From positions 21,495,063-21,559,062 of the forward strand of contig OZ017795.1 in NCBI GenBank assembly GCA_963969395.1: a DNA stretch of 64,000 nt. Direction: 5' to 3'. How positions within the stretch are numbered: position 1 is the stretch's first letter; every line of letters begins with the position of its first letter. This DNA is from Pseudoscleropodium purum. Lineage: Eukaryota; Streptophyta; Bryopsida; Hypnales; Brachytheciaceae. This document shows positions 1 through 13,405 of the stretch, piece by piece. Below the pieces are notes generated by a model. It made no database searches, had not been told where the DNA came from, and saw nothing but the letters and a program-made list of their open reading frames with translations. The position numbers were made by a program, and so were the translations under genes.

Positions 1-2669
1 TCCGTACTTGATTGTTGAATTTGCTGATTTCGAAGGATCTTGCTACTTTGGGCATCTCCCGCTATCAGAATATCACAAAACTTGTTGGAGTGCTTTATAA
101 ACATGAAAGAAGCTATAATAATTTTTAGTGAGATTTTATCGCACTCATGGTAATTTCCACAAATTTTCTACATCAAATTCGGATAGTTGATTGTTCGAAA
201 AAAAATCTAGGATGATTAGAAAAATCAAGACTTTTTGGAGAATCTCTCATGGAATTCACCAAGAATTGTGCAAGTTTACAATTTCACCTTGCATCTATGG
301 AAAAGAAAAAGAAATCCAACTACCTTCTTTAATTTTCAGTGAAATAGGGAATCTTTTACGAAAAGGAAAATCTTGGCGAAATGATGGCTCCGTTGGACTC
401 TTGCTTCAAATTAGCATACTTAGATCGTAGATGCCCTTTGATGCTCTAGTTTGAGTTTCTTCATCTATAGGCTAATAATTAAGGTTTCTAGTATTTCATT
501 GATGGAATGGGGAACTAAAACCTATCATGGGAAATCTATACTAAAATTCTCACAAGATTCCTTCAAACCAATTTTAACCAATTTGTGTCTCATTATACAA
601 GTAGGTGTAGATAATCAGGCAATTTCTATTAAATATACTTACTATGTACAAAAGGTGGGTTTCTACCCTATCTACACGTGGGTTTGTGTTGTATATATAT
701 AAAACTAGGCATAAAGTGACTAGGAGGTGTATTGATATGTGCAACATAGGTTTTGGTCCAACACGCATTCCCAGTCTTTTCTCACCAAAAACCACACTTA
801 AAACTATAGGAAATTGAAAAAAATAAAGACTGAGTTCCAAGTGACTAAATCGGGACTCACAAGGAGGAAATGCCGTAAATTTACATGCAGATGAGGCCAT
901 GCGTTGCTTTCAAAGCAACTGACAAGATAGTCGTTGGGCCTATCAATTAGCAACCATACTTCATCAACTCATAACTTTCAAGTAAAAAAATTAGTTTTCA
1001 AGTTTCTTAGCATTTTTGATAGGTGATTTTAATCCCTACAAAGATAAAAACTCAAAATTCAAAAAATAGTAAAATTATAGAAAAAATCTAGTGTCTTTAA
1101 AACAAAATAGATGACAATCCAAAATCTTTCAAAAACAACCAAGTATTAATTAGAGCTTATAATCATACAGGGGCAATTTAGAAGATCTTAGAACTAGCTT
1201 ACACTTAGAAAACCAAGCTAAAATCCATAAGATAATGAAGGATGAAGTTTAGAATGGAAATTAGATGAAAGTAAAAAATTTCCATCTGATTTGAGTCAAA
1301 CTTGGAACTAAGTAAATAGATTTTATCTTAAAACCACAACTGAAATCCAAAGTCAATTTGAGTTTTGGAATCAAGAGAAATCAATGGATGAAGTTTGAAT
1401 TGCCCTTTTAAAGTTGAAACTTCATCCAATTGTAATTCATTCACAAAAACTCCAATTAAATCAAATTTTACCACTTAGAAAATGGCAACCTTTGATCTAC
1501 AACTTAAGATAGATTAATCTTTTCTACAAACTCTTTACCTCAAAAACATAGAGTCCTTGCTTAATTTGGCCGTTTGGCTTAACCCTTTAAGGACTAAGGG
1601 GACACAATGTGTCTTCTTTAAATTTTCAATGGCAAATACCCAATAGGGTGAAACAAATTTCAATATTTTGTAAACTAGGGACTTGTAGAATAACAAGTTG
1701 AAGTACTTGTTGAATTCTTTGATTTTCAAAATTTCAATGTAGGAAGTATTTAAAAATTTATTAAGGAAATATAGTCTAATAGGAAAAGGGAACAAACATA
1801 ATTTGTTTACAGTGAAGGAAATAGTGGAGATGGAAAAATACATTTTCTTGGACATTTCTAGTCTTTACTTTAATTTGCACAAAAAAACTAGGTTTGGAGA
1901 AAGAATTTCAAATTTGTATTTTCAGCAATTTAAAAAATACAAAATCCAATCTAGTGTGATTAAGAATACAAAAATAATAAGAATGATTCCAAAAATTTTG
2001 GAGATGTTCCAAAAAATATGCTAATGATATCAATTGTTAAATTTCAAAAAATTATGCATGTATAAATTTTTTTAAATTTTGTAGGATTCAATTTGATCAA
2101 TTTTGGCTTTCTACTCTTTTTGTTTGAAAATGTCTACAAATTTGAGAGATTTTTTTATTTCTCGATTTTTAAAATGGAAAACACTATATTTGCCTTATAT
2201 TCTAAAACGATCTTTTAGGAGGGCAAAAAAGCATTATTCATCTTTTTATCATTTTTCTTCTCCAAAAGTTATGTTTTTTGCCTAAAGAGTTGATCATCCA
2301 AAATTGTTATAATCTAAAAATCCAATAGGCAATATTTTCCACAATTAATTTCATGTATACTAGATAAAGTACTCTTCACTTTTATATGGTTAAAAATTAA
2401 AAATTTCAAGCTCATCCATGTTCAAAAAAATATCAAAGTGGGACAATTCATTGAAAACCTCCATTGTGAAAACGTTGTTAGGCCTTGACAAATTAAGTTT
2501 GCTTTGTGTTTTGAAGTTTGTAGTTGTTTCTTTTGTAGTTTACATCAATTAGAAATACAAAAAATCCTTTTTAGTAAAGCATAGTGGATCACATTTAGGC
2601 ACCTTGTAGGATATTTTGCAATCCAAATTGAAGAACTTGGTTGCACTTGTTTAAAACTAAGGGTGGATA
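1..2669. other. AT-rich intergenic DNA, no gene seen
   Basis: I find no exon with recognisable protein similarity, no RNA gene and no transposon end in this stretch. Reading frames are short, AT-driven and on both strands. It is probably decayed repeat DNA upstream of the tandem array that follows. Confidence 0.6.
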
Positions 2670-4475
2670 TTAAAAATGAAGATGATAGGCCACTAAAATA
2701 GGCTACTTGATAGTACATATGGCCCACATAACTATACACTTTGTAAACCTTTTGAATGAAATAGCCACTATAGTCATAATGACAATCCGTAGTAATAGGC
2801 CACTATAAGAGGCTACTATGACAATATAGAGGTGGCCCATTTGAATAGTACACTTATTGAACTGTCCATAAAACTACCACTATGGTTAAGATGAGAAGCT
2901 ATCAGGACATGTTGTACAATAGTATATTTATTTAATTGTCCATCAAATTTCCACAATGGTTAAGATGATAGGCTAGCAAGACAGCCATGCAAGAGTACAT
3001 TCATTCAACTATCATTGAAATTGGCATGATCGTAAAGATGATAGGCTAGAAGGACAAGCCATGCGATAGTACTTTCATTCAACTATCAATAAAATTGTTA
3101 CAATGGTTAAGATGCTAGACTACAAAGACAACCCATGTGATGGTATTCTTAATGAATGGCCAATGAAATTGCTACAATATTGTAGATGATAGGCTAGAAG
3201 GATAGGCCATGCAATAATATACTTATTCAACTACCAATGAAATTAGCATGATGGTTAAGATGCCAGGCCACAAAGACAACCTATGTGGTGGTATCCTTAT
3301 TGAGTGTCCAATGAAATTGCTACAACTCTATAGATGACAAGTTAGAAGGAGAGGCCATGCAATAGTACACTTATTCGAGTTCTATCAATGAAATTGGCAC
3401 AATGGTTAAGATGACAAGCCACAAGGACAACACATGTGATGGTACCTTTATTGAGTGGCCAATGAAATTGCTACAATATTGTAGATGACAAGCTACTAGG
3501 ACAATCCATAGGATAGTATACATGGCCAACATAATACTATGCTTGAGTGCTAATCAACTAATAAGGAATCCTTCTATGAACCTCCTAATTTAATTGCTAA
3601 GGAAGACTTCATTCACTATGCTACTATTATGATGTTTTTAAGAGCTTACTATTGTAGCTACACAAATCATATGATGTACACCTGTGTATTTCAAAAATGA
3701 AATTTTGGTTCATTTTTCAATAATGTGCCCTTGGCATGGTCTTTCTAGGCTTCATGATTTTTGTAGACAAAGTTTTGAATGAATTAATGTAGGGAAGTGA
3801 AAACAACCAATGTGATGGTATCCTTATTGAGTAGCCAATGAATTGCCACAACACTGTAGATGACATGCTAGAAGGACAGGCCACATAATAATACACTTAT
3901 TCAACTATCAATGAAATTGGCACAATAGTTGAGATGACAGGCTACAACGATAGCCCATGTGATGGTATCTTTATTGAGTGACCAATGAAATTGGCACGAT
4001 ACTGTAGATGACAAGCTAGAAGGACAGGACATGTAATAGTACACTTATTCAATTATCAATGAAGTTGGTAGGATGGTTAAGATGACAACCTACAAGGACA
4101 GCCCATGTGAAGGTACCCTTATTGAGTGGCTAATGAAATTGCCACGACATTGTCGATGACAGGCTTTTGGAACAAGCTGTAGGATATTACACATGGCCCA
4201 TGTAACATTATGCTTAAGTATTATTCAATTGGTAAGTAATCCTTTTATGAACCTCCTATTTTAACCACTAAGGAAGGATTCATTCACTATGCTACTGTTA
4301 TGATACTTTTTAAGAACTTACTATTGTAGTTACACAAATCATATGAAGTACACCTACGTATTTCAAAAATGCAATTTTAGTTCATTCTTCAATATTGTGC
4401 CCCTGGCATTGTCTTTCTAGGCTTCATGATTTTCGTGGACAAAGTTTTGAATGAAATCATGTAGGGAAGTGAAGA
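2670..4475. repeat. 75-bp tandem array with a ~671-bp higher-order duplication
   Basis: Diverged monomers of about 75 bp recur, each recognisable by a core such as GATGACAGGCTA followed by a CCATG-containing segment; examples begin near 3031, 3110, 3185, 3257, 3333, 3409 and 3484, and again near 3850, 3934, 4007, 4081 and 4155. Two monomer types alternate, so the effective unit is about 150 bp. A longer non-monomer block (about 3511-3803) reappears at about 4182-4475, so the array has a second-level duplication with an offset of 671-672 bp. No coding function is apparent. Confidence 0.8.
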
Positions 4476-4555
4476 AAATGAAAACATGTAGAAGCAAAGA
4501 TTAGACGCCTAGATTCTACTCATGCCATGATTTATTTTACCAAAAAAGTTGAAAA

Positions 4556-5948
4556 ATCTACGTCCCATGGACTCTCGTAGGGGTCAATGGAAAAGCTTTC
4601 ATCCTCCCCGTGGTCTTTGTTCGTTCCACTTTCCCTGTCCACTTGTCCCGCGAACTGTTCGTTCTCCCCGTCTCTCTCCCGCCTGGCTCGCAAAATCCTG
4701 AGAGGCAACGAATTTGGTTGCTCCAGTAAAGTTTCGAAACGATGGCGACAACAAGCTCTTGTCGACAACCCATAATAAGCTTAACCCACATTGCGATGAT
4801 TCTCCAACCCTCTCCGTTTTCCCCGCTGCCGAATAGACTACAGCAGAATAAGCCCCGCCTCTGGAATCTATGAAGACAGAGCGTCAAGTGCGGGCTTCCC
4901 CTGTGCACACAATGCGGTTTCCGCAGTTCTTTATTTCGTCCTCACGCCACACATTTCCTCGCATTTTTACTCTGCAGTGATGAGTTCTGGTGTGGTGGTG
5001 AAAGAGGGTTTTGGTGATTTTCAGAGCTCGAATTTCAGAGTTAGGGTTACTACTGAAAGCGAGCTTGTCCTCATGGAGTCCTCGGGTTGTCCGCAGCTGA
5101 CAGGGAAAATGCTCCCGACGAAATAGCGATTATCTGCAGTTGCGATGTTATCCTGGTTGAGTTGGCAGAGACGAATGACGAGTTTATGTGAATTGAGTGT
5201 CGACTGTTAGAGATGAGAACCTTGAAGGTGCCCCGTGGTGGAGGCTGTTGCGAGAGTTGAGGTTGTTGGATTTGTTGTTGGGTTTGTAATTGTCAGGTGT
5301 CTTTTTTCCTGGTCGCGGTTTCTTGATTACTTTCCTGACGTCGTGCCGCTGTCTCTGGAATTGCTATTCCTTCTTCGAGAGAATTGGAGAAATGGAGAAT
5401 CGGATGAGTAGTAGCATCGTGGTAGCGAGACTGCTGCATTACAGGGTCTGTATTCGTTACGAGTGTCTTTCTATTTTCAGGAGCTAGCTTTTAGAGTTAT
5501 CCTATTTCTCCGGGAGCTTGAGAAAAATATTGTAGAGAAGAATGCGGTGCCTGGTTTTGGAGTCTGCATGAGTTGATGTGGAAGAAGGTAAGGTGTCTGC
5601 ATTTACGGCAGCTGCGATTCTCGGTTGTTAGGTTTTTTCCTGATGGTGGTTCTTTAAACTTACTTATTCCCTGACGTTGTGCCGCCTGCTCAGGATTGAC
5701 TTTTCTTTCTTTTGGTAGATATTCGAGGATTGGATAATTGGAAACTTTGCTAAGTGGGTAGCGTTGTGACAATGAGACTGCTGCAATAAAGTATGGGAAT
5801 CCGTTACGAGAGTGCTGCATGTTTTGCAGTAGCTAGCTTTAGAAAATAATTCCAGGTTTCTTCAGGTGCGAGGAGATACCAGAGGGAGGGAGGGAGTCCG
5901 AATGCAAAGGATCTGAAGTGGCGTTTGATAGCTTTTTAAAAATTCGTC
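4556..5948 (+). promoter_or_regulatory. GC-richer promoter/5' leader region of the MORC gene
   Basis: Base composition changes sharply at about 4560 from AT-rich repeat DNA to a CpG-containing, C/T-rich segment and stays mixed up to the MORC start codon at 5949. No protein-coding exon could be recognised in it, and its reading frames are short and overlap on both strands. Its position directly before an intact gene suggests promoter plus 5' UTR, possibly with a leader intron. A purine run (GGGAGGGAGGGAG) lies near 5885. The transcription start cannot be read from sequence alone. Confidence 0.5.
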
Positions 5949-8900
5949 ATGTTTCGAGAACCTCAGGCGGCGCGGGCCATGACTGCCCCGCCCAGACCAG
6001 CAGTTTGGAAAGGAGCAATGTATTCTAATGGCAAGATTATCAATTGTGTGGAATGCCTGGATCCACCTATTTCACTGTAAGTACATGTTTTGCTCTACTC
6101 CGTTTTGTGGAGTTCTTTTTTAAGAGTTTTAGGGTTTTGTACTTATTATCGTAGTGCAACCAATTTTGCAGGCCAGAAGAGCTGCTACTGGAGAAGTCGT
6201 TTAAAGAGTATCTACTTTTCGACTCCACGGGTATGAATAGGTTTGTATTGAAGCCACTGGGAAACTCTGCCAGGTTTTTTCATAAGTGGAAGGAGTTTAA
6301 TGCGTTTATACTTGACCAAGCGAAGGTGGCAGTGATCAAGTTGGATGAGTGGGACCTTTTTATCCCACCTCCAACTTGTACTCCTTCGCCGACTAGTTCT
6401 ATCAATGTTTATTACCGGCCGAAACTGGCAACTCCAGTCGCAGGGAACCACAGCTCTGCCAATGTCCCTCGTCATGTTGGATATCCATCTCAAACTCAAG
6501 GTGAGCATCTATCTGTCCAAGTGCTATTTCTTTTGTGATTAGGTTCTTAGTCTTCATCCGTAAACCTCTTGGGGAGTTTGTTTGCACAAATTTGGCATCA
6601 CAGTCTGGAGGATCTGCCTGAACACCTTTGGAATCTATGAACAGTGAGCCAAGAAAAGGATGCACGCTGTTATGGGTGCAATTGGGTTCAGAACATCAAG
6701 TTTAAGGTTGATACCCTGCTGAACTGAAGTGTCGTGCCACAAGCATGTGATTATTGTAATGAAGCATCATGAACTAAATTAAGAGGGTGCTTTGTCTTCT
6801 GAGAAACGCATGTGGGGTGATATTACTCTGATTCAGGCCCTCAAGTGAGAGTGGAAACCGTTCCTCGTTCTGGAACCCATGTGCACCCAAGCCACCTGGA
6901 AACACTGGAACAGATGCATGCCGCTTGGGTATTTGGAGCAGTTGCAGAGCTCATTGATAATTCTCGGGATGCTAAGGCGACACGGTAGGGTTTGAGTAAT
7001 GTGTTCTCTGTATTCCTTTACTTCTCATTCTCCTGTTTTCATAGTCTTCCCCTTTCGTGATTTCTCTGCATCAATATACCTGCCTGCGACTTCCTTGCCT
7101 TCACTTTTGGCATTTTTGTTAATGATCACTGGGTTCGGATTGGCTGGCTGTGTTTTTGCAGTATTGATATATTGATTGAGGAAATGGTGTTAGAAGGAAA
7201 CGGAACTATCCCCGTACTTCAGGTACTTGACAATGGGCGTGGTATGGATCACGCCGAAATTGTTAAAATGTTGTCATTTGGTCACAAAAGACCGGAGGAA
7301 TGTGATGCAGAACAGATTGGGCACTTTGGAGTTGGGTTTAAGGTATGCAATTGGATGAACCTACATTCGATTTATTAATCGCAAGGGGTTGTGCAAGTCA
7401 CTACATGAATATTCAGGATATAGTTGTGTTGTTGGTTGTCAGTTTCTGTGCGCGAAAGAACAACGTTTTTGAAGCCCATATTGTTGATTAGGGGCAGATT
7501 AATCCCCGTACTATTCCATTTTAGGCGTGCTGTTGATTTATTCTCTACGTGCATTGACGTCCTTAAAAATCCTTGGAGCTTTGAATGGCTCGTTGGGTTC
7601 TGACCCTGATTGCTTTTGCAATGTGCAGACCGGTGCAATGAGAATTGGTAAAGATGCTATCATCCTTACGCAAACCAAAGACACGTGTTCTATGGGTTTT
7701 CTTTCGAAATCGTTCAATTCTAGCCTTGAGGTTCGTTCTTTGTTGAATGTTTCATGTTTACTTGATTCTTGCGCTGTTTCCTTCAGTATGAAATGTTTCA
7801 TGCTCTTAATGATCACTGTGTGCACACTCTAGCAATCAAATCTCATGTTTCTTCTTCTCATCCAGGAACTAGAAGCCCCAATCATAACCTACAAGAGGTT
7901 TGCAAGCGGGCAAATGGCTCTGGATGAGAGTGTGTGTACCAAATCAGACGAAGAAAAATGCAAGACAGCTGTTGCAAAGTATTCGCCTTTCAAGAATGAC
8001 TTGAGTATTGGAGCTCAGTTTGCTAAAATTGAGAGCACAGGTACTCGCATTTTTGTGTACAATTTGGAGCAATGGGACGGCAAGTGCATCTTTGAATGGA
8101 CAACGAACGAAGGTCTTGGGATTGAAGTCAAAGTTGGGAGAAAGCCACAGACTGATATATTCATACGTTCACGTCGCGTTCGAGTTCGAGCTGGGCAGAC
8201 CAGTAAGGAGGTGCGAGGCTCTTTACTTTCTTTCTATTTTGACAACTAAGTCTTAAGGTATGTTTTAAATCATTCGTGGTTGCATGGACTCTACTGTGGC
8301 CATCGAGCTGAAGGAGGCCAAATTTTTCTTCTATGTTCGAATGAAATCTTTATAGGCATGTCATTGGTCATTGTATAGGATGACGGAGTGCATGCAAATT
8401 AATTATGCCTCTATACATACATGTAGTCGTTCGCTGAATGAGAAATTGACAAACGATTTTTTTTGTTCCAGGTTCCTCTTGACTTCTCATTGAGGGCATA
8501 CACCGAGGTCCTATTTTTGGTCCCCAGCATGAAGATCTTCTTGCAAGGGACTCCAGTAAGAATTTAACGATCATTCACTGAATTTGATGACAGTTGCAGG
8601 CTATACATTTGCACTCTGATGACAGTTGCACTCTACTTTGTACCAGCTTGTGTACTAAGGGTTGCAAGAGTAGTACTTTTGTAAATATGAACCCCTGGAG
8701 AGGTCATGTTGCATTCTAAATTTTTAAAAGATATTTTTCAGGTGGTTTCAAGAAATTTGGCCAAGAATTTGCAGAACATGCAGAAGTTCGAGTATCTTTT
8801 CATTCATGAAAAGGATCCGACGAAGAATAAGTTGATTCCTCTAACCCTTGGGAAACGACCAACGGAATATACCCGTGGGAACTGCGGGATCTTTCTTTAC

Positions 8901-10702
8901 TGGCATGGACGGCTTATCGAGGTTACTCTCTCTTAGAGTCGATAGTCCTTTTTCACAACATGCGATAGTTTCTCTCTTTTGTTCATGGTAGGCACTGGGT
9001 TGATGATGTTTTTATTGAAGAGTTGAAATGGCTGATGTTGGGTGCAGGCTTACAAGCGAGTAGGGGCGATGGTGCATAGTGCTGACATTGGTCGTGGAGT
9101 TATTGGAGTCATGGATGTTACTGACATAATGGTATCCACCTTTATGAGTATCTGATTGGGGATATTTTTGTTTCACAGGATTCTTTCTGAATGTCGGCTT
9201 GTTCTGCAATGTTGAGAAGTTTGCCCTTTTGCTAAGCCTTTCTTGGGGTTATGGATTCCGTTACACCCAAATTTTGTTTTTCAATGCTGTACTTTGGCAT
9301 TACCATATTTTATGTCATTTTTTTAATTTCGATCTTGTTATCCAAAAAAACTCTTTAGAAATTGTGGAACTTCGTTATGGTGGCAGGATTTTGGTAATGG
9401 GAAAGTGGGGGTGCTGAATAACAAGCAAGGGTTCACTGATAGTGATAGATTCTCTAAATTGGAAGAGTGGCTGGAGAAGTCCTTTTGCGAATATTGGGAT
9501 GATAAATACGATAAGTTTGGACTGGTTGGTCATGATCTCCTACTTCTAGACAATTGATGTTGCATTTGGTTGCGTTTCTGTTGATACCTTTGTTAGCTCC
9601 TTTGTATGCTTCAGTCCATTCAATAGAAAAATACAAGCGGCATTTGAGGAGAGCTTTAAAGGGACGCCTTGAAGGAGTTCGAAATTCTGAGGATTCTTTG
9701 GATTTGGTTGTGCAGTTTCAGAAGGAGAATTTAAAGCAGGGTGAAAAGCTTGAGAAAGATTCGGAATGGGTTCAGTGCCAAAAGTGCGAAAAGTGGCGGG
9801 AGCTTCCCGAAGGCTGTTGTGCTGATAGCCTGATTGGTGCCTGGTGAGTGTCTCACAGCATATCTGCATTTTTGCATGGACTTAGTACATTGATGTACAT
9901 TTAGTGGCTCTTAGTATTATGCTTGGTTGAGATCGATGAGATGCTGCCATTTAATAGAAGCGTCTTTGCTTTCAGGTTTTGTTACATGAAACCCTTCGAA
10001 GGAAATTGTTCAGTCCCGGAGGTGAAGAAAGAACATGTTGTCACAGTGGGATTAAACCGTGATGGTAATAAAAAGGTGGCCTTGGTGATGTTGACAAATG
10101 GATCGGTCGAGAACCCGTTGCCTCTCAAGACAGGTATACCAACTGCATTTCTTGAATTTTTTTATGTCAATGAAAATTGATTTTTCCATGTCAATGGATA
10201 GTATTTTTTTGTCCGTTAATGTAAGGAACCCATTCCTGTGGCTTTCAGCTGTTGAGTGGTTTACAATATTAATGTGTGGGTGCGATTTCCTTTCTATTTT
10301 TTAAATGCACCCATGTCCACAAACGTCTTCTGTCTGAAATTTTAGCCACATCCAGGAAATTTGATGCTTAGCACCTCTAGATTTGGAAAATGGGAAGGTG
10401 TGAAGTACTACTTTTTCTGAAATTGAAGCTAAAGTCCTCATTAATAGACTACACATTTGTGTGCCATTAATAGACTCCATTGTGCATGGGTGATGTTTCA
10501 ACCCTACTGATCTTGATAGTCATGATAGTGTTCCGTATGATGTTGAGAATCTCAAGAGCTGATTATTTTCTGTGTTCCAGAATCATCAAGCAGCAGTCTT
10601 GACATGGGAGCTGGAAGAAACTTTCAGCGCCTGAAGCGTTTGAATCCAGGCCCGAAGACCATACAAACTGAAACCAAAAGGAACAAGTCTCAAATGCCTT
10701 GA
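5949..10702 (+). CDS. MORC: MORC-family GHKL ATPase with CW-type zinc finger (13 exons)
   Basis: My exon model is 5949-6076, 6172-6500, 6837-6984, 7162-7342, 7629-7730, 7866-8210, 8472-8555, 8742-8921, 9048-9131, 9387-9528, 9615-9843, 9976-10133 and 10581-10702. All introns are GT-AG and the joined length is 2232 nt, giving 743 aa plus stop. GHKL motifs are present: N-box ELIDNSRDA at about residues 190-198, G1 LDNGRGM near 224-230 and G2 GHFGVGFK at 255-262. An S5-like region follows, then a CW finger with W626, C629, C632, W635, W651, C653 and C662. The C-terminus is basic. MORC proteins act in nuclear chromatin compaction and transposon silencing, and CW fingers read histone H3 tails; these roles are inferred here from the family. 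The N-terminal 150 residues are not recognised. Exons 8-13 lie inside the left arm of a large inverted repeat, so their 3' sequence exists twice. Confidence 0.93.
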
Positions 10703-12820
10703 GATGTCACATTTGTATCATATCTGTGACCAACTTGGTTTCGAGGAACCTAAGGATGTCCGTTTTCAGATACTTTCAACCGACAGTTTTGTTTCTCTTC
10801 TTAGGATTAGCGCAGTTGTACAAGAGAAGAGGTTTTGTAAATATGAGGTGATCAATTTAGAAGAATGCCACGACATTGCCATGTGGAATTGGAAGTTATG
10901 GTTGGTTATGGAACCCAAAAGATATAGGGAAATGTGTTGCCTTATCTCTGGTATCAGAAACTTGGTGTTTGGCTAGCACGACTGAATTAATTAGAATTGC
11001 TATACGAAGTCTGATCATGTCAATGACAGAAAAAGCTTATTACTCAAAGATTTGAAACTCAAGAATAGAAGTTGCCAATGAGAATGGTGGTCTTTGGACA
11101 CCAACAAATAGTACGAGGGCAGGAGTGGTGCTCAAGGCCCCAAATTGAGTAGCATGCTATGACAATATTCATTGGTGCCTAAAACTGGCCATTGTAAAAG
11201 TGTTCAAATTTTAACTTCAAAACCAGAAAAAACAAACTATTGAAATGCTCAAAAAGTTCCACATGTCATCTGGAATTGGTTCAGTTTAGGGTGACATGAA
11301 CCTCTCGAAACTTGACATGGAAATTCAATTTCATCTGAAATAAATCCTCAAGCACAATGAATTCTCACAGCAAAAGAATTTATTTTTATTTTATTTCAAA
11401 AAACACATGAAACCTAAAGAGAGTGCACAGGGAAATCCAATGGTTGATTGAATTGTTTCAACAACCTCCAAAACATCTTGCTCCATTCTTCGTATTCATT
11501 TATCAAGTACATTTAAAGACTAAGGTGTACATACTTATAATCGCCACTTGTAGCAATAGAGCAAAAATTGACTAGAATTTTGGACAAAGGGAAAAATTGT
11601 GTTTCTTAGTTGACAAAAGAAGGCATGCAAAATTAGAAGAAGAGAACTTTGCCCATAAATGGAGAGATATTCACTTCATTTGAGGTGAAGACCAATAATT
11701 GATAAGAAGGTTATGTATATGTTTAAAGGAGAAAAATGAGTAAATAGAATTATAGATTCCCAAAGGTCACATGTTCAATGACTTCTCCCAATTGCTTCCT
11801 TCACTAGTGATGCTCATACTTTAGGTGTTGATATTTAGGCAAGGCCAATAATGGGTTCTAATGCCTTAAGAAAAATGGTACCTTTCATTATCAATTTCCA
11901 ATTGCCACCTTCTCCTCATTGGAATCACGTTCTGCAACAATACAAATGAAATTCATTCAATACAAAAGCACCTTCAAATTCAACACACCAGACAAAAGTA
12001 CAAATGAATTCTTTCAACAAACAAATTTGTCCTCATATTGAACACAATATAGCCAAAACAACGCATGAAGATTAGTATACCTCATCCAATGCTTCTTTAG
12101 GGTTTAGGTCTTGAGAAATACCTACAATTTGGAAGCAAAGCGTCCAGTTTTAGCTCCATTTGTTGGCCCAATTCAATTCGTGTTTCTTAAGTTCCGTACC
12201 TTTCTACTTCTTCTAATGTTGCCAAGGAGCCTAAGGCTTCAAGCATATGGTAGAAAACTCTCAATTATACATTGAAAATCCATGCACATCATGACCATAT
12301 GTGCAAACTATAAGAGCACTATCTCTTCACTTGCATGCACACAAAGTAAGGTCACTTCTTGCAAATAAAAATTCTTCTCACGTCCACAAACCTAAACACA
12401 CCAAGAACTAAAGGATGTATAGAAAATCTTCATGACATCATTTAATGTTGAGTTTAGATAGAAACAAACGACCAAAAATAAGCGTGTTCAATCTTGTTGT
12501 ATTGTCATTTTGATGTGCCTAGTTTTTTTCATGTAAATTTAGACACTCTTAATGCCAAACAAAACTAGTTGAGAACCCTAAACCCTAAACCCTGCAAAAG
12601 TATTGAGTAAATGTGCCTCAAAATCACAGAGCAAAGAGATTTGACATATCTATAAGGTATTGAAGATATTAAGCTTGAAGTAGAGGAACACATGCAATCA
12701 TAGTACAAAGACAAAGTGGGTGAACAAGTGACTAGATGTTGATAAAGAACCAATATGTCAAGAATCATTTTTTTCAAGAAATGCATTTTCTAAACAAGAG
12801 CAAAAAAAGCAATTTCTGAA
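10703..12820. other. Intergenic region between convergent MORC and EIF1AD-like genes
   Basis: This AT-rich stretch sits between the MORC stop codon and the minus-strand EIF1AD-like block. It must contain both 3' ends. No further exon is certain, although short exons of the EIF1AD-like gene could lie in its right part. It is fully contained in the inverted duplication. Confidence 0.6.
12574..12593 (-). repeat. Short plant telomere-type motif (left copy)
   Basis: The sequence AACCCTAAACCCTAAACCCT is nearly three units of the plant telomere repeat. On the minus strand it directly follows a TTTTGCAG that could act as a splice acceptor for the EIF1AD-like gene. Such motifs also occur as telo-box regulatory elements. 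The same motif is present in the right arm. Confidence 0.75.
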
Positions 12821-13405
12821 CTATGGGAGAGGAAGCCTGCTATAGCCTACCTTATCGTTGCTACTCTCATTTGATTCTGCACATTCGTACGTATTCATAG
12901 CATGTTGCCGATTAGAATATACCTCAAGTGGTAGCAACCTATCTTCATCCTCATCATCGTCATTACCAATGCAAGCATCTTCTTCCCCTAAATCTTCTCT
13001 TTTCAAGGTTCTAGTTTTAGCATCCTTTGCATCCTCAAAAACTAATCTCTCATCCTCAAAAGACTCAAGCCACCAGGAAACAGACTTGCGAAGTGCCTGC
13101 ACTTGATTCTCAAGCAAGACTCTAGAGATCGTACCCATGATCTTGTTTTGAGCCTCCGTGGCCTTTTCCATGTCTACCTCATCCACAACCACGATGGTCC
13201 CCGTCTTAATCCAAATTGTCTTTTGGAACTTCGTAGGGAATAAACGTAGAGTGGAATCACCCGCCGCGTTCTCTGCTTCCATGATGTTGCCACCGTGCAA
13301 TGCTACAATGCGTATCAACACGTGCTCGGGTTTAGGCTCCTCCACCTCGTGCTCCAAGGCCTCCCGCTTCAAATTCTTCCTACCAGCTTTCGTGATACTC
13401 TTCAC
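12821..13405 (-). CDS. EIF1AD: EIF1AD-like S1/IF1-fold RNA-binding protein (left copy)
   Basis: The 194-codon frame matches the EIF1AD family, small nuclear proteins with the S1/IF1 fold of eIF1A. The start has KAGRKNLKRE, a family-typical opening. The fold core has IRIVALHGGN, LRLFPTKFQKTIWIKTGTIVVVDE and a later segment ending in WWLESF; the tail is acidic (EEDACIGNDDDEDEDR) with a PLE-SNR motif like that near the C-terminus of plant homologues. The frame opens with GTG rather than ATG and an in-frame stop lies just upstream, so the true ATG is either in an upstream exon or lost. A donor-like AAG/GTAGGC near 12860 suggests the last residues before the stop are intronic and a short terminal exon is missing from this model. 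The gene is tail-to-tail with MORC. The right arm holds an identical copy. Confidence 0.8.
   Translation of the reverse strand: MKSITKAGRKNLKREALEHEVEEPKPEHVLIRIVALHGGNIMEAENAAGDSTLRLFPTKFQKTIWIKTGTIVVVDEVDMEKATEAQNKIMGTISRVLLENQVQALRKSVSWWLESFEDERLVFEDAKDAKTRTLKREDLGEEDACIGNDDDEDEDRLLPLEVYSNRQHAMNTYECAESNESSNDKVGYSRLPLP

Noticed and set aside
4532..4908. Overlapping 60-116 codon frames before MORC
   Set aside because: They overlap on both strands, lack similarity and sit in the likely promoter/leader.
7527..7832. 101-codon frame across MORC exon 5
   Set aside because: It spans two introns in the wrong context; only 7629-7730 is exon.
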